A stretch of 32,569 bases of DNA from Verrucomicrobiia bacterium. Its GTDB lineage: Bacteria > Verrucomicrobiota > Verrucomicrobiia > Verrucomicrobiales > DEV007. Location: assembly GCA_030430255.1 (NCBI GenBank), contig JAUIGD010000021.1, positions 1 through 32,569 on the forward strand. Reading direction: 5' to 3'. The translations under genes were made by a program, and so were the position numbers. Below the pieces are notes generated by a model. It was not told the DNA's origin. It worked only from the letters and a program-made list of their open reading frames with translations, and did no database searches. Positions 1-6,967 of this stretch are shown here, one piece after another; positions within the stretch are counted from its first letter, which is position 1, and each line of letters opens with the position of its first letter.

Positions 1-93
1 GAGCCGGCCCCGCCCGCGGGGAGAAAACGCGTCACCCTCCGGCCAGAACCCGCGCGCGGTGGCCCCCGCAAACTAAGTCCGACAGGCTCCTAG

Positions 94-269
94 CCCGGAT
101 CGATCACCACATCCGCAGGCGAGGCGCCGCCAGTCGTTGATGCTGAGTAGGCGGCGGCAGGGACCGGCGAAGCGGCTGGGTGGACACCCTGCCCGAGCCG
201 TTCCCAACGGCGACACCCTCAGCTTCAACGAGGGCAAGCCGCAGCCCGGAGCTTGGTGATCGATTCGGG
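94..269 (-). mobile_element. MITE-like element, copy A (complete)
   Basis: A 176-bp transposase-free element with terminal inverted repeats CCCGGATCGATCACC on the left and GGTGATCGATTCGGG on the right. It is bounded by CTAG at 90-93 and CTAG at 270-273, which I read as a 4-bp target duplication. The right-hand CTAG supplies the TAG stop codon of thrH on the minus strand. The arms contain the family's other paired blocks, including the GTTGA(T/C)GCTGAG block and the central CACCC/GGGTG. Orientation is called minus because the arm containing AAGCTCCGGGCTG lies at the right and faces thrH. No reading frame in it looks real. Confidence 0.8.
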
Positions 270-881
270 CTAGCCCATCGCCGCCTCGAACTCCGCCCGC
301 AGCTGCGCGTAGTCCCGCGTCACCGGGAACTGCGGGAACTCCTCCACCACATTGTCCGGAGGGCAGAACAGCACCCCTTTGTCCGCCGCCGCCAGCATCG
401 TCGTGTCGTTGTAGGAGTCGCCCGCCGCGACCACACGGAAATTCAAGGCACGGAACGCCTCCACCGCGCGGCGCTTCTGGTCGTCCATCCTCAGCTTGAA
501 ATCGGCGATGCGGCCGCCGCCCTCGATCTCCAGCGAGTGGCAGAACAGAGTCGGCCACGCCAGCTGCCGCATCAGCGGCTGCGCGAACTCGTAGAACGTG
601 TCGGAGAGGATCACCACCTCGCAGCGCTCGCGCAGCCAGTCGAGGAACGCACGCGCCCCGTCCAGCGGGGCCAGACCGCCGATCACCTCCTGGATGTCAC
701 CGATCTTCAGCCCGTGTTCGTCGCACACCCGCAACCGCTGCCGCATCAAGTCCGCATACACCGGCACGTCCCGCGTCGTCGCCAACAGGGCATCGATGCC
801 CGTGCGCTCGGCGACGTTGATCCAGATCTCCGGGACGAGGACGCCCTCGAGGTCGAGGCAGGCGATGGTGCGGTTCATCAT
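270..881 (-). CDS. thrH: ThrH: phosphoserine phosphatase / homoserine phosphotransferase
   Basis: This 203-residue protein closely follows the ThrH family, a HAD-superfamily enzyme known to dephosphorylate phosphoserine and transfer the phosphate to homoserine, linking serine and threonine synthesis in the cytoplasm. HAD motif I is CLDLEGVLVPE with nucleophile Asp10. Motif II is ILSDTFYEF, and motif IV is GDSYNDTTML near residues 154-163. FPQFP near the end is also typical of the family, and the length is normal. Two adjacent ATG codons could start it; the second would remove one residue. The stop codon is TAG and lies in the target duplication of the MITE-like element immediately downstream. 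tlyA lies upstream on the same strand, 117 bases away, so co-transcription is possible but not shown. Confidence 0.93.
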   Translation of the reverse strand: MMNRTIACLDLEGVLVPEIWINVAERTGIDALLATTRDVPVYADLMRQRLRVCDEHGLKIGDIQEVIGGLAPLDGARAFLDWLRERCEVVILSDTFYEFAQPLMRQLAWPTLFCHSLEIEGGGRIADFKLRMDDQKRRAVEAFRALNFRVVAAGDSYNDTTMLAAADKGVLFCPPDNVVEEFPQFPVTRDYAQLRAEFEAAMG

Positions 882-998
882 TCCGGCGGCTAGGGCGTGA
901 TCGGGGACGCCTCGCGGCGCATTTGTTCGAGGGTGGGAGAGAGACGGTGCGTTTTCAAACCCGCCCTAACCCGGATCGACAGGTTTTCAAAGGGAAGG

Positions 999-1748
999 TC
1001 AAAAACGGAACCAGGCCAGCCACTCGCGGTTGCCGTCGGTGCCCGCGACGGGACAGGGCATCGTCGCCGCGACCGCCCAACCCAGCTCCGCCTCCGCGAA
1101 GCCGGCCACCCTCGCCAGGGCCTTCTCGCGAAGGGCGTCGTCGCGCACGATCCCGCCCTTGCCGACCTCCCCGCGCGCCAGCTCGAACTGCGGTTTCACC
1201 AGCGCGACCACCTCGCCCGGCACGGCCAGCGTCGCCGCCATCGCCGGCAGGATCTTCTCCAGCGAGATGAACGAGACGTCGACCACCCCCAGGTCGGGCC
1301 GCGCCTCGCCCTCGCCGAGCTCGGAGGCCGTCAGGTGGCGGCAGTTGAACCGCTCCCGGGCGGCCACCCGCGCGTCGCTGCGGATCTTCCACGCCAGCTG
1401 GTTCGTGCCCACATCGAACGCAAACACCCTCGCCGCCCCGCGCTGCAACAGGCAGTCGGTGAAGCCGCCCGTCGACGCGCCGACATCGAGGCAAACCCTG
1501 GCCGCGGGATCGATCCCCCACGCGTCCAGCGCCGCCTCCAGCTTCAGCCCCGCCCGCGACACGTAGCGCGGCCGCTCCGCGACCGTGATCTCGGCATCGA
1601 CGGCCACAGCGGTCGCCGCCTTGTCCACCGTCCGGCCCGCCACCTTGACCTCGCCCGCCAACACCAGCCGCTTCGCCATCTCCCGCGAATCGCACAGGCC
1701 GCGCTCGACCAGCAACCGGTCCAGGCGGCGGCGTTCGGGTTTCGACAT
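999..1748 (-). CDS. tlyA: TlyA-family rRNA 2'-O-methyltransferase
   Basis: A 249-residue TlyA/hemolysin A family protein. An N-terminal S4 RNA-binding domain (about residues 5-65, with RRLDRLLVERGL and MAKRLVLAGEV) precedes an FtsJ-type Rossmann methyltransferase. The SAM-binding motif is CLDVGASTGGFTDCLL, followed by FAFDVG. The conserved RYVSRAGLKLE, VVDVSFISLEKILP and LVKPQFE segments carry the K-D-K-E type catalytic residues. Known family members methylate 16S and/or 23S rRNA ribose; some are also called haemolysins. The ATG at 1748 was chosen because MSKPERRRLDRLL begins as homologues do; an in-frame extension to 1871 would add residues without family similarity. The stop is TGA. The gene is preceded by a 386-base non-coding stretch holding an internally deleted MITE-like copy. 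Confidence 0.92.
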   Translation of the reverse strand: MSKPERRRLDRLLVERGLCDSREMAKRLVLAGEVKVAGRTVDKAATAVAVDAEITVAERPRYVSRAGLKLEAALDAWGIDPAARVCLDVGASTGGFTDCLLQRGAARVFAFDVGTNQLAWKIRSDARVAARERFNCRHLTASELGEGEARPDLGVVDVSFISLEKILPAMAATLAVPGEVVALVKPQFELARGEVGKGGIVRDDALREKALARVAGFAEAELGWAVAATMPCPVAGTDGNREWLAWFRF

Positions 1749-2134
1749 GCGCCACCATAGACCAGCTCGGCCGCCAAGGCGAAAGCGCGCAGCGCAAGCG
1801 GGCGGCGTGACAGCGGCGGGCCTGGTTGGGTGCAGATCTCCGCTCCACGAGGGCAGGCGGTCGGTCTGCATGCGCTTGCCAGCCCGGATCGATCACCAAG
1901 CTCCGGGCTGCGGCTCGCCCTCGTTGATGCGGGTGTTGCCGCTAGGAACGGCTCGGGCAGGGTGTCTTCCCAGCCGCTTCGCCGATCCCTGCCGCCGCCG
2001 GGCTAGGAACCGCCGGATGCACGCGGGCGCTCGAAGACCCCGATCGACCGACTCCACATGGAGACCTTGGGAGATTTCCACTTTGGACAAGCCCGGAGAC
2101 GATGCACGCCGGAGCGGGGAACCCGGGCAGCCCC
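1749..2134. other. Non-coding stretch between tlyA and the oxidoreductase gene
   Basis: These 386 bases hold no convincing gene. The middle (1883-2002) is the internally deleted MITE-like copy B. On either side (1749-1878 and 2007-2134) I see no structured RNA, no terminator with a T-tract and no clear promoter; the tlyA promoter presumably lies in 1749-1880. Confidence 0.6.
1883..2002 (+). mobile_element. MITE-like element, copy B (internal deletion)
   Basis: The left arm matches the complete copies through the central GGGTG and the following CCAGCCGCTTCGCCGATC. The sequence then jumps from GCCGCCGCC directly to CGGGCTAG, so about 56 bases of the right arm, including the middle pairing block and most of the right inverted repeat, are missing. 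The right flank keeps CTAG (2003-2006). The left flank is CCAG (1879-1882), probably a mutated target duplication. Unlike copies A, C, D and E it does not overlap a stop codon: it lies about 130 bases downstream of the oxidoreductase stop. Confidence 0.7.
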
Positions 2135-3475
2135 CTACGCGAACTCCCGCCACTCGCGCCGCAGGAGCCGGTCGGCCTCGGCGTCGTTGGTGACCTCGAG
2201 GGCGGCGGCGTCGAAGTTCAGTTCGACCCCGCGGCGACGGTTGGCGACGTTGCCGAGCAGGACCGCTTCCGCGAGCGGCGCGGCGAAGCCGAAGTGCGAG
2301 GTCGTCTCGCCGCGGCCGAGGCAGGCATCGACGTAGGAGTGGTAGTGGCTGCGGCCCTCGAGCTTCGGCCGCTCGAGGCCGGCGTTCTTCGAGTAGGGCA
2401 CGAGCTGCGGCCCACCGACGTGCGGCAACAGGAGGTTGCCGCCCTCGCCGACGAACAGGCTGCCGCCGCCCGGGTAGTTGCGCTCCGCTTTCTCGAAGCC
2501 GGCGATCTCGCGGGGAGGCTGCTTGCCGCCATCGTACCAGGTCACCGGCAAGGTGTCGCCCGTCGTCCACTTGGTGCCGGGGAACCGGTAGTCGTAGATC
2601 GCCCACGCCGGCCAGTTCTCCGCCGCGGCGGCGCCGGTCCAGTCGTCGGGGACGGAGCGCGCCTTGACCGATGTCGGCGCGGTGAGCTCGAGCGCCTTGA
2701 AGGGGGTGTCGAGGATATGGCAGCCGAAGTCGCCGATCGGGCCGGTGCCGAAATCCTGCCAGGCGCGCCAGTTGAACGGGTGGTAGGCGCCCGCCTTGAA
2801 CGGCCGCTCGGGGGCGCTGCCGAGCCACTTGTCCCAGTCGAGCGTCGCCGGCACCGGGTCCTCGCCAGCCGGCCGCCCTTCGCCGGGGAAGCTGGCGCCG
2901 CTCCAGGCGTGCACCTCTTTGATCTTGCCGATGACCCCCCGCTGGATCAGGACGACCGCCGAGCGATACTCGATCGCCGACTGGATCTGGTTGCCCATCT
3001 GGGTGACGACGCCCGCCTTCTCGGCAGCGAGCCGCATCGCGCGCGCCTCGGCCACCTCGTGCGCCAGCGGCTTCTCGCAGTAGACGTGCTTCCCCGCCTC
3101 CAAGGCCGCGATCGAGATCGGCGCGTGCATGTGGTCCGGGACGCTGACCTGCACGGAGTCGATCCTGTCGCCCTCGGCGGCGAGCATCTCGCGCCAGTCC
3201 TGGTAGCGCCGCGCGTCCGGGAACCTCTCGGCCGCCTTCGCCATGCGGGCCGTATCGACGTCGCACAGCGCGACGATCTGGGCGTCGGGGTGCGAGGCGA
3301 TGTTGCTCAGGTCGCTCCAGCCCTGGCCGTCGCAGCCGACCACCGCATGGGCGAGCTTGCCGTTCGGCGAAGGGGCGGCGCGGAGGCCGGGGACCACCAG
3401 CGGGGCGGCCGCGGCCGCGGCGGTCGATTGCAGAAAACGGCGGCGGGTCGTGGGGTGCGTGATCGTCTCGGGCAT
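2135..3475 (-). CDS. Gfo/Idh/MocA family oxidoreductase with Tat-type signal
   Basis: A 446-residue NAD(P)-dependent oxidoreductase of the Gfo/Idh/MocA family. The N-terminus has a twin-arginine signal (TTRRRFLQST followed by an alanine-rich hydrophobic stretch and LRAAP at about residue 33), so export folded through Tat is predicted. The Rossmann part starts at KLAHAVVGCDGQG. VCDV-like IVALCDVD, the substrate-pocket segment VPDHMHAPISIAALEAGKHVYCEKPLA with its catalytic-site EKP, and the C-terminal sheet domain (GDFGCHILDTPFKAL) all fit. Tat-exported members are abundant in Planctomycetota and Verrucomicrobiota, where they are presumed to act on sugars or their derivatives; the substrate cannot be read from sequence. 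It is divergent from trpC, with 107 bases between the two starts. The stop is TAG with no MITE attached. Confidence 0.9.
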   Translation of the reverse strand: MPETITHPTTRRRFLQSTAAAAAAPLVVPGLRAAPSPNGKLAHAVVGCDGQGWSDLSNIASHPDAQIVALCDVDTARMAKAAERFPDARRYQDWREMLAAEGDRIDSVQVSVPDHMHAPISIAALEAGKHVYCEKPLAHEVAEARAMRLAAEKAGVVTQMGNQIQSAIEYRSAVVLIQRGVIGKIKEVHAWSGASFPGEGRPAGEDPVPATLDWDKWLGSAPERPFKAGAYHPFNWRAWQDFGTGPIGDFGCHILDTPFKALELTAPTSVKARSVPDDWTGAAAAENWPAWAIYDYRFPGTKWTTGDTLPVTWYDGGKQPPREIAGFEKAERNYPGGGSLFVGEGGNLLLPHVGGPQLVPYSKNAGLERPKLEGRSHYHSYVDACLGRGETTSHFGFAAPLAEAVLLGNVANRRRGVELNFDAAALEVTNDAEADRLLRREWREFA

Positions 3476-3546
3476 GGACTTGGTTTGTTTCAGATCAACG
3501 CCCGGCTGGCGAGCGAAATCACGCGCGGCGTGCGGCGCGGCTCCGG

Positions 3547-3574
3547 TTGCCCCGGCCCGCGGCGCGGTTACACT
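3547..3574 (+). promoter_or_regulatory. Candidate trpC promoter
   Basis: TTGCCC (3547-3552) and TACACT (3569-3574) are separated by 16 bases. The predicted transcription start near 3581 is only about two bases before the trpC ATG at 3583, so the mRNA would be essentially leaderless; no Shine-Dalgarno sequence precedes that ATG. The -35 box matches the TTGC(C/G)(C/G) box before three other genes in the window. Confidence 0.45.
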
Positions 3575-3582
3575 GCGCGCCC

Positions 3583-4368
3583 ATGTCCGACAAGCTCGCC
3601 GAGATCATCGCCCACAAGCGCCAGGAGATCGAACCGCTGGTCGCCCGCGCCGACAAGCTGCGCTACGCGGCGGTGGAGCGGAACGACTTCCGCTCGCTGG
3701 CGGCGGGGATCGATGTCGGCGAGGGGCGGCTGGGGCTGATCGCCGAGGTGAAGAAGGCCTCGCCATCGGCGGGGGTGATCGCGGCGGACTTCGACCCGCT
3801 CAAGCAAGCCAAGAAATACGCCGCGGCCGGTGCGGGGGCGATCTCGGTGCTGACGGACGAGAAGTATTTCAAGGGCAAGCTCGAGTACCTCAGCCGCATC
3901 CGCGCCGAGGTCGAGGTGCCGGTGCTGCGCAAGGACTTCATCGTCCACGAGGCGCAGATCTACGAGGCCTCGGTGGCGGGCGCCGACGCCGTGCTGCTGA
4001 TCGTCGCGGCGCTGGACGACGACGAACTCAAGCGCCTGCTGGAATGCGCCGCCACCTACCAGCTGGAGGTGCTGATGGAGGTGCACGACCTCGCCGAACT
4101 CGAGCGGGCGCTGGCGACCGACGCCAGGATCATCGGCGTCAACAACCGCAACCTGAAGACCTTCGAAGTCGATCTCCGCAACACCGAACGCGTCTCGGAA
4201 CAGGTCCCCGACGACCTGCTGCTGGTCAGCGAGAGCGGCATCAAAACCCCCGCCGACGCGGCGCAGGTCGCGGCCTGGGGGGCGGACGCGGTGCTGGTCG
4301 GCGAGACCCTGATGCGCGCCGAAGACGTCGCGGCGACCGCCCAGGCGATCATGGCGGCGGGGGGGTAG
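3583..4368 (+). CDS. trpC: Indole-3-glycerol-phosphate synthase
   Basis: A 261-residue TIM-barrel enzyme that closes carboxyphenylamino-deoxyribulose phosphate to indole-3-glycerol phosphate in tryptophan synthesis. The family signatures are all present in order: IAEVKKASPSAG (catalytic Lys), LTDEKYFKG, VPVLRKDFIVHEAQIYEA, ADAVLLIVAAL, LMEVHD, GVNNRNLKTFEVDL, VSESGIKTPADA and GADAVLVGETLM for the phosphate site. Length is typical for a stand-alone TrpC. A TTG at 3547 is in frame, but ATG at 3583 gives the normal N-terminus MSDKLAEIIAHKR. No other trp gene is adjacent, so the pathway is dispersed here. The stop codon is TAG inside a GTAG target duplication, and a MITE-like element starts on the very next base. 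Confidence 0.95.
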   Translation: MSDKLAEIIAHKRQEIEPLVARADKLRYAAVERNDFRSLAAGIDVGEGRLGLIAEVKKASPSAGVIAADFDPLKQAKKYAAAGAGAISVLTDEKYFKGKLEYLSRIRAEVEVPVLRKDFIVHEAQIYEASVAGADAVLLIVAALDDDELKRLLECAATYQLEVLMEVHDLAELERALATDARIIGVNNRNLKTFEVDLRNTERVSEQVPDDLLLVSESGIKTPADAAQVAAWGADAVLVGETLMRAEDVAATAQAIMAAGG

Positions 4369-4545
4369 CCCGAATCGATCACCAAGCTCCGGACTGTGGC
4401 TCGCCCTCGTTGACGCTGAGGGTGTTGGCGTGGTGACCGGCTCGGGCAGGGTGTTCACCCAGCCGCTTCGCCTGTCCCTGCCGCCGCCTACTCAGCGTCA
4501 ACGAATGGCGGTGCCTCGCCTGCGGATGTGGTGATCGATCCGGGG
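4369..4545 (+). mobile_element. MITE-like element, copy C (complete)
   Basis: A 177-bp complete copy with CCCGAATCGATCACC on the left and GGTGATCGATCCGGG on the right. It is flanked on both sides by GTAG (4365-4368 and 4546-4549), an unambiguous 4-bp target duplication that differs from the CTAG of copies A and E. The left GTAG contains the trpC stop. It lies between the convergent trpC and DUF3857 genes. Middle pairing blocks are present on both arms, and the centre is GGGTGTTCACCC. Confidence 0.85.
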
Positions 4546-4580
4546 TAGGGGCCGCGAACACGAACCACCGCGACCGCTGA

Positions 4581-4595
4581 CCCGGATCGATCACC
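4581..4595 (+). repeat. Solo terminal repeat of the MITE family
   Basis: CCCGGATCGATCACC is identical to a terminal inverted repeat of the complete copies but has no second arm attached. On the minus strand it reads GGTGATCGATCCGGG, whose TGA (4591-4593) is the stop codon of the DUF3857 gene. It lies 31 bases beyond the right target duplication of copy C and may be the relic of an older neighbouring insertion. Confidence 0.6.
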
Positions 4596-6861
4596 GCGGC
4601 AGCGACGGCGGACTGAAGCTCGGGGTCGTCGGGCCGCCCGGGATCGCCGGTCCGCTGGGAAAGCTCGGCCTGCCCGGGATCGGTCGGTCGCTCGGGACAT
4701 CGGGGCGCGAGATCGTCGCCCCGGGGGGATTCGCACCGGGCGCCATGGATGGGATCCCGCCCGGCCGCGCCTCGGGGGTCGGGGCGATCCGGGGCGAGGG
4801 GCCGAAGCCCCCCGCGGGAATGGAGATCTCGTAGGAGGGCGCGCGCGGCGTCGCGAACTGCGCGGGCGTCGACCTCCGCCGCGGCTCGTCTTTGCCCAGC
4901 TGCTTGAGGCAGCCCTTGATCGGGCCCAGGCTGAAGCCGATGAGGAGGCAGGCGAGGATGATCCAAACCCGGCTGATCCCGCCCCCCGCCGGGATGCCGA
5001 ACCCGAGGCTGGAGGCGACTTCCTCGAGCTTCTCCATATATGGCTTGAACTCGTCGGCGGGGACGATGTCGGCTTTGTTTTGATAGGAGTATTCCAACAC
5101 GATCTCCCCCCTGCTCTGGGAACTCCCGAAATCGAAGCGGAAGCTCGGCGAATCCACCGCCACCTTCTCGGGGTTGATCTGGACGTTCTTGGGGGGGACG
5201 ACGCGGATGGTCTGGCGGACGTAGTTCGGGAAGGGCAGCCCGAGGGGCTTGTCCCGCTCTTCCTCCGGGCTGCCGACGAGCCGCCCTCCCACCGTGTGGG
5301 CGGAGACCCCGTAGAAGCGCCGGCCGCCAGGCGCCTTGCGGGCAAACTCGGGGATGAGGTATTCCTCGCGCAGGGTGAGCACGTTCTGCTCCCGCTCGTC
5401 TTCGCGCTGTAGGTCGCCGGTGCGCGTCGCACCCGGGTAGAGCTCCTTGTAGATGTCGCCGAAGTGCTTCTCCGCGCCGCTGCGGCCTTCGGCACCGATG
5501 GCGTGGCGGAGGATGTCGGCCTCGATCCCGCTGGCGACGAACTCGACCTCGAGGCGGGTCTGCTCGCCCTTGCTGCCGATGACGAACCGCTCCACCACCG
5601 CGACATCGCCCGCGGCGCCGTGGAGCGCGGGCAGCTCGACGAGGCCGCCCCCGCCCGCGTCGATGGGCAGCCCCATGCCGAAGTTCGGCACCAGCCGGCG
5701 CCCCTCGCTCCCCCCCTGCCCCGAGATCGTGGCATCGACGAAGCGGTGCTCGCCGTCGAGTTCGTAGCGGGCGATGACGTGGTTGAAGACCTTGGGAGAG
5801 GGCAACAGCTCCGGCAGCGAGCGGCCGATCTCCTCGTTGACCAGCACGGGGTCGGCGCTGATGCCGAGCCGGCGGAGCAGGTGGCAGAGCAGCAGCGCCT
5901 TGTCTTTGCAGTCGCCGAAGCGCCTGCCGAAGACCCGCGCCGGCGACTCCGGGATGAAGGAGTGGATCCCCTCCTCCAACCCGAGGTAGCGGATCTCGTT
6001 CTGCACGAAGCGGATCGCCGCCTCGGCGCGGTCCGCGGCGCCGGGCAGCTGTCTGATCTCGTCGAGGAGCTGGTCGAACTCCGGCGTCTCGCCACCGGAA
6101 GCGAGGGCCTCCTCCCAGCGGGCGGCGGTCATCGAGGCCACCTCATCCCAGCCCGAAAACTCGGAGACCTGCAGCAGCGTGACCTGCAACACCCACGGGG
6201 GCGCGCCGGGGTCGGGCTCGAGCGGTGCGAGGTCGGTCCGCGACCACCGCCAGACGGCCGTGCCGTCCCCGGCATCCGCCTTCTGCAGTTGCTCCGCACC
6301 GTCCGTGACGGCGACCTTCGCGGCCGCCGAGGCGCGCACCGTCACGTGGCGGGCGCCGACGTGAAACGGGTGGCCGAGGGGGATGACCATGGCCTGCCTC
6401 CCGGGGAAGGCGCTGTCGTGCTCTTCGATCGTGTAGCTGACGTCGAGGACGTCTCCGACCCGGACGTCCTCCACCAGCAAGACCGCGGAGATGGCGCCAT
6501 CGTAGATCTGCTTCTCCAAACTCGTCTCGCGCTGGAGCATGCGGAACTGGCCGCGGTCGGTCGCGGCCTCGCGCCGTTCCCCGCCGCGGAGCACCGCGAT
6601 GCTGTGCACGGTCAGGCGCTGGGTCGCCGGGTCGAAGGGCAACTCGACCTGCGAGCAGGCCTGCACGCCCTGCGGCGAGTTGAGCCGCTGAACGCCGCGC
6701 CGGTAGGCACAGCCGGACGCGGTGTCGATCTGGTCGTCGGACAACAGCACGCTCGCGGGCTCGTCGGACGACGTGGACTCCGGGAGTTCACCCCGGTCTT
6801 CGACCCACTCCGGCACCGCGGGGTCGATCGCGAAATGCTCCTCTGAATTCGGCAGACTCAT
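4591..6861 (-). CDS. DUF3857 / transglutaminase-like protein with C-terminal membrane anchor
   Basis: A 756-residue protein. Residues about 60-215 resemble DUF3857, a beta-rich domain that regularly precedes a transglutaminase core. The papain-like core follows at about 270-380 with a complete triad: Cys318 in RRFGDCKDKALLL, His361 in VFNHVIARY and Asp376 in HRFVDATIS. A further beta-rich region (about 400-600, with a DUF3858-like YSYQNKADIV end) leads to one hydrophobic helix (631-646, VWIILACLLIGFSLGP) and a Pro/Gly/Ser-rich tail of about 110 residues. No N-terminal signal peptide is visible, which is unusual for the family, so topology is uncertain. Substrate unknown; amide hydrolysis or crosslinking of a protein or peptide is the expectation. 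The stop TGA lies in a solo MITE terminal repeat. Confidence 0.88.
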   Translation of the reverse strand: MSLPNSEEHFAIDPAVPEWVEDRGELPESTSSDEPASVLLSDDQIDTASGCAYRRGVQRLNSPQGVQACSQVELPFDPATQRLTVHSIAVLRGGERREAATDRGQFRMLQRETSLEKQIYDGAISAVLLVEDVRVGDVLDVSYTIEEHDSAFPGRQAMVIPLGHPFHVGARHVTVRASAAAKVAVTDGAEQLQKADAGDGTAVWRWSRTDLAPLEPDPGAPPWVLQVTLLQVSEFSGWDEVASMTAARWEEALASGGETPEFDQLLDEIRQLPGAADRAEAAIRFVQNEIRYLGLEEGIHSFIPESPARVFGRRFGDCKDKALLLCHLLRRLGISADPVLVNEEIGRSLPELLPSPKVFNHVIARYELDGEHRFVDATISGQGGSEGRRLVPNFGMGLPIDAGGGGLVELPALHGAAGDVAVVERFVIGSKGEQTRLEVEFVASGIEADILRHAIGAEGRSGAEKHFGDIYKELYPGATRTGDLQREDEREQNVLTLREEYLIPEFARKAPGGRRFYGVSAHTVGGRLVGSPEEERDKPLGLPFPNYVRQTIRVVPPKNVQINPEKVAVDSPSFRFDFGSSQSRGEIVLEYSYQNKADIVPADEFKPYMEKLEEVASSLGFGIPAGGGISRVWIILACLLIGFSLGPIKGCLKQLGKDEPRRRSTPAQFATPRAPSYEISIPAGGFGPSPRIAPTPEARPGGIPSMAPGANPPGATISRPDVPSDRPIPGRPSFPSGPAIPGGPTTPSFSPPSLPR

Positions 6862-6945
6862 CGGTGGATTCTCTCACCGCCGCCCCCCCTCCGGCAAGCG
6901 CGGTGCGCAGGGGAGGCCCCCGGCCCCGAGGTTCCGGTGAACATG

Positions 6946-6954
6946 TGGTATAGT
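6946..6954 (+). promoter_or_regulatory. Candidate extended -10 promoter of the metalloprotease gene
   Basis: TGG-TATAGT (6946-6954) is a good extended -10 element with no recognisable -35 box. Predicted initiation near 6961 would leave a leader of about seven bases before the ATG at 6968, which has no Shine-Dalgarno sequence. Confidence 0.35.
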
Positions 6955-6967
6955 ATGCGGTTTCCCG

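Noticed and set aside
1-93. Left edge of the window before copy A
   Set aside because: No gene start, promoter or repeat could be supported in these bases.
966-980. CTAACCCGGATCGAC between thrH and tlyA, like a target plus terminal repeat
   Set aside because: Only the first ten element bases match, and no other part of the element is nearby. It may be a relic, but chance cannot be excluded.
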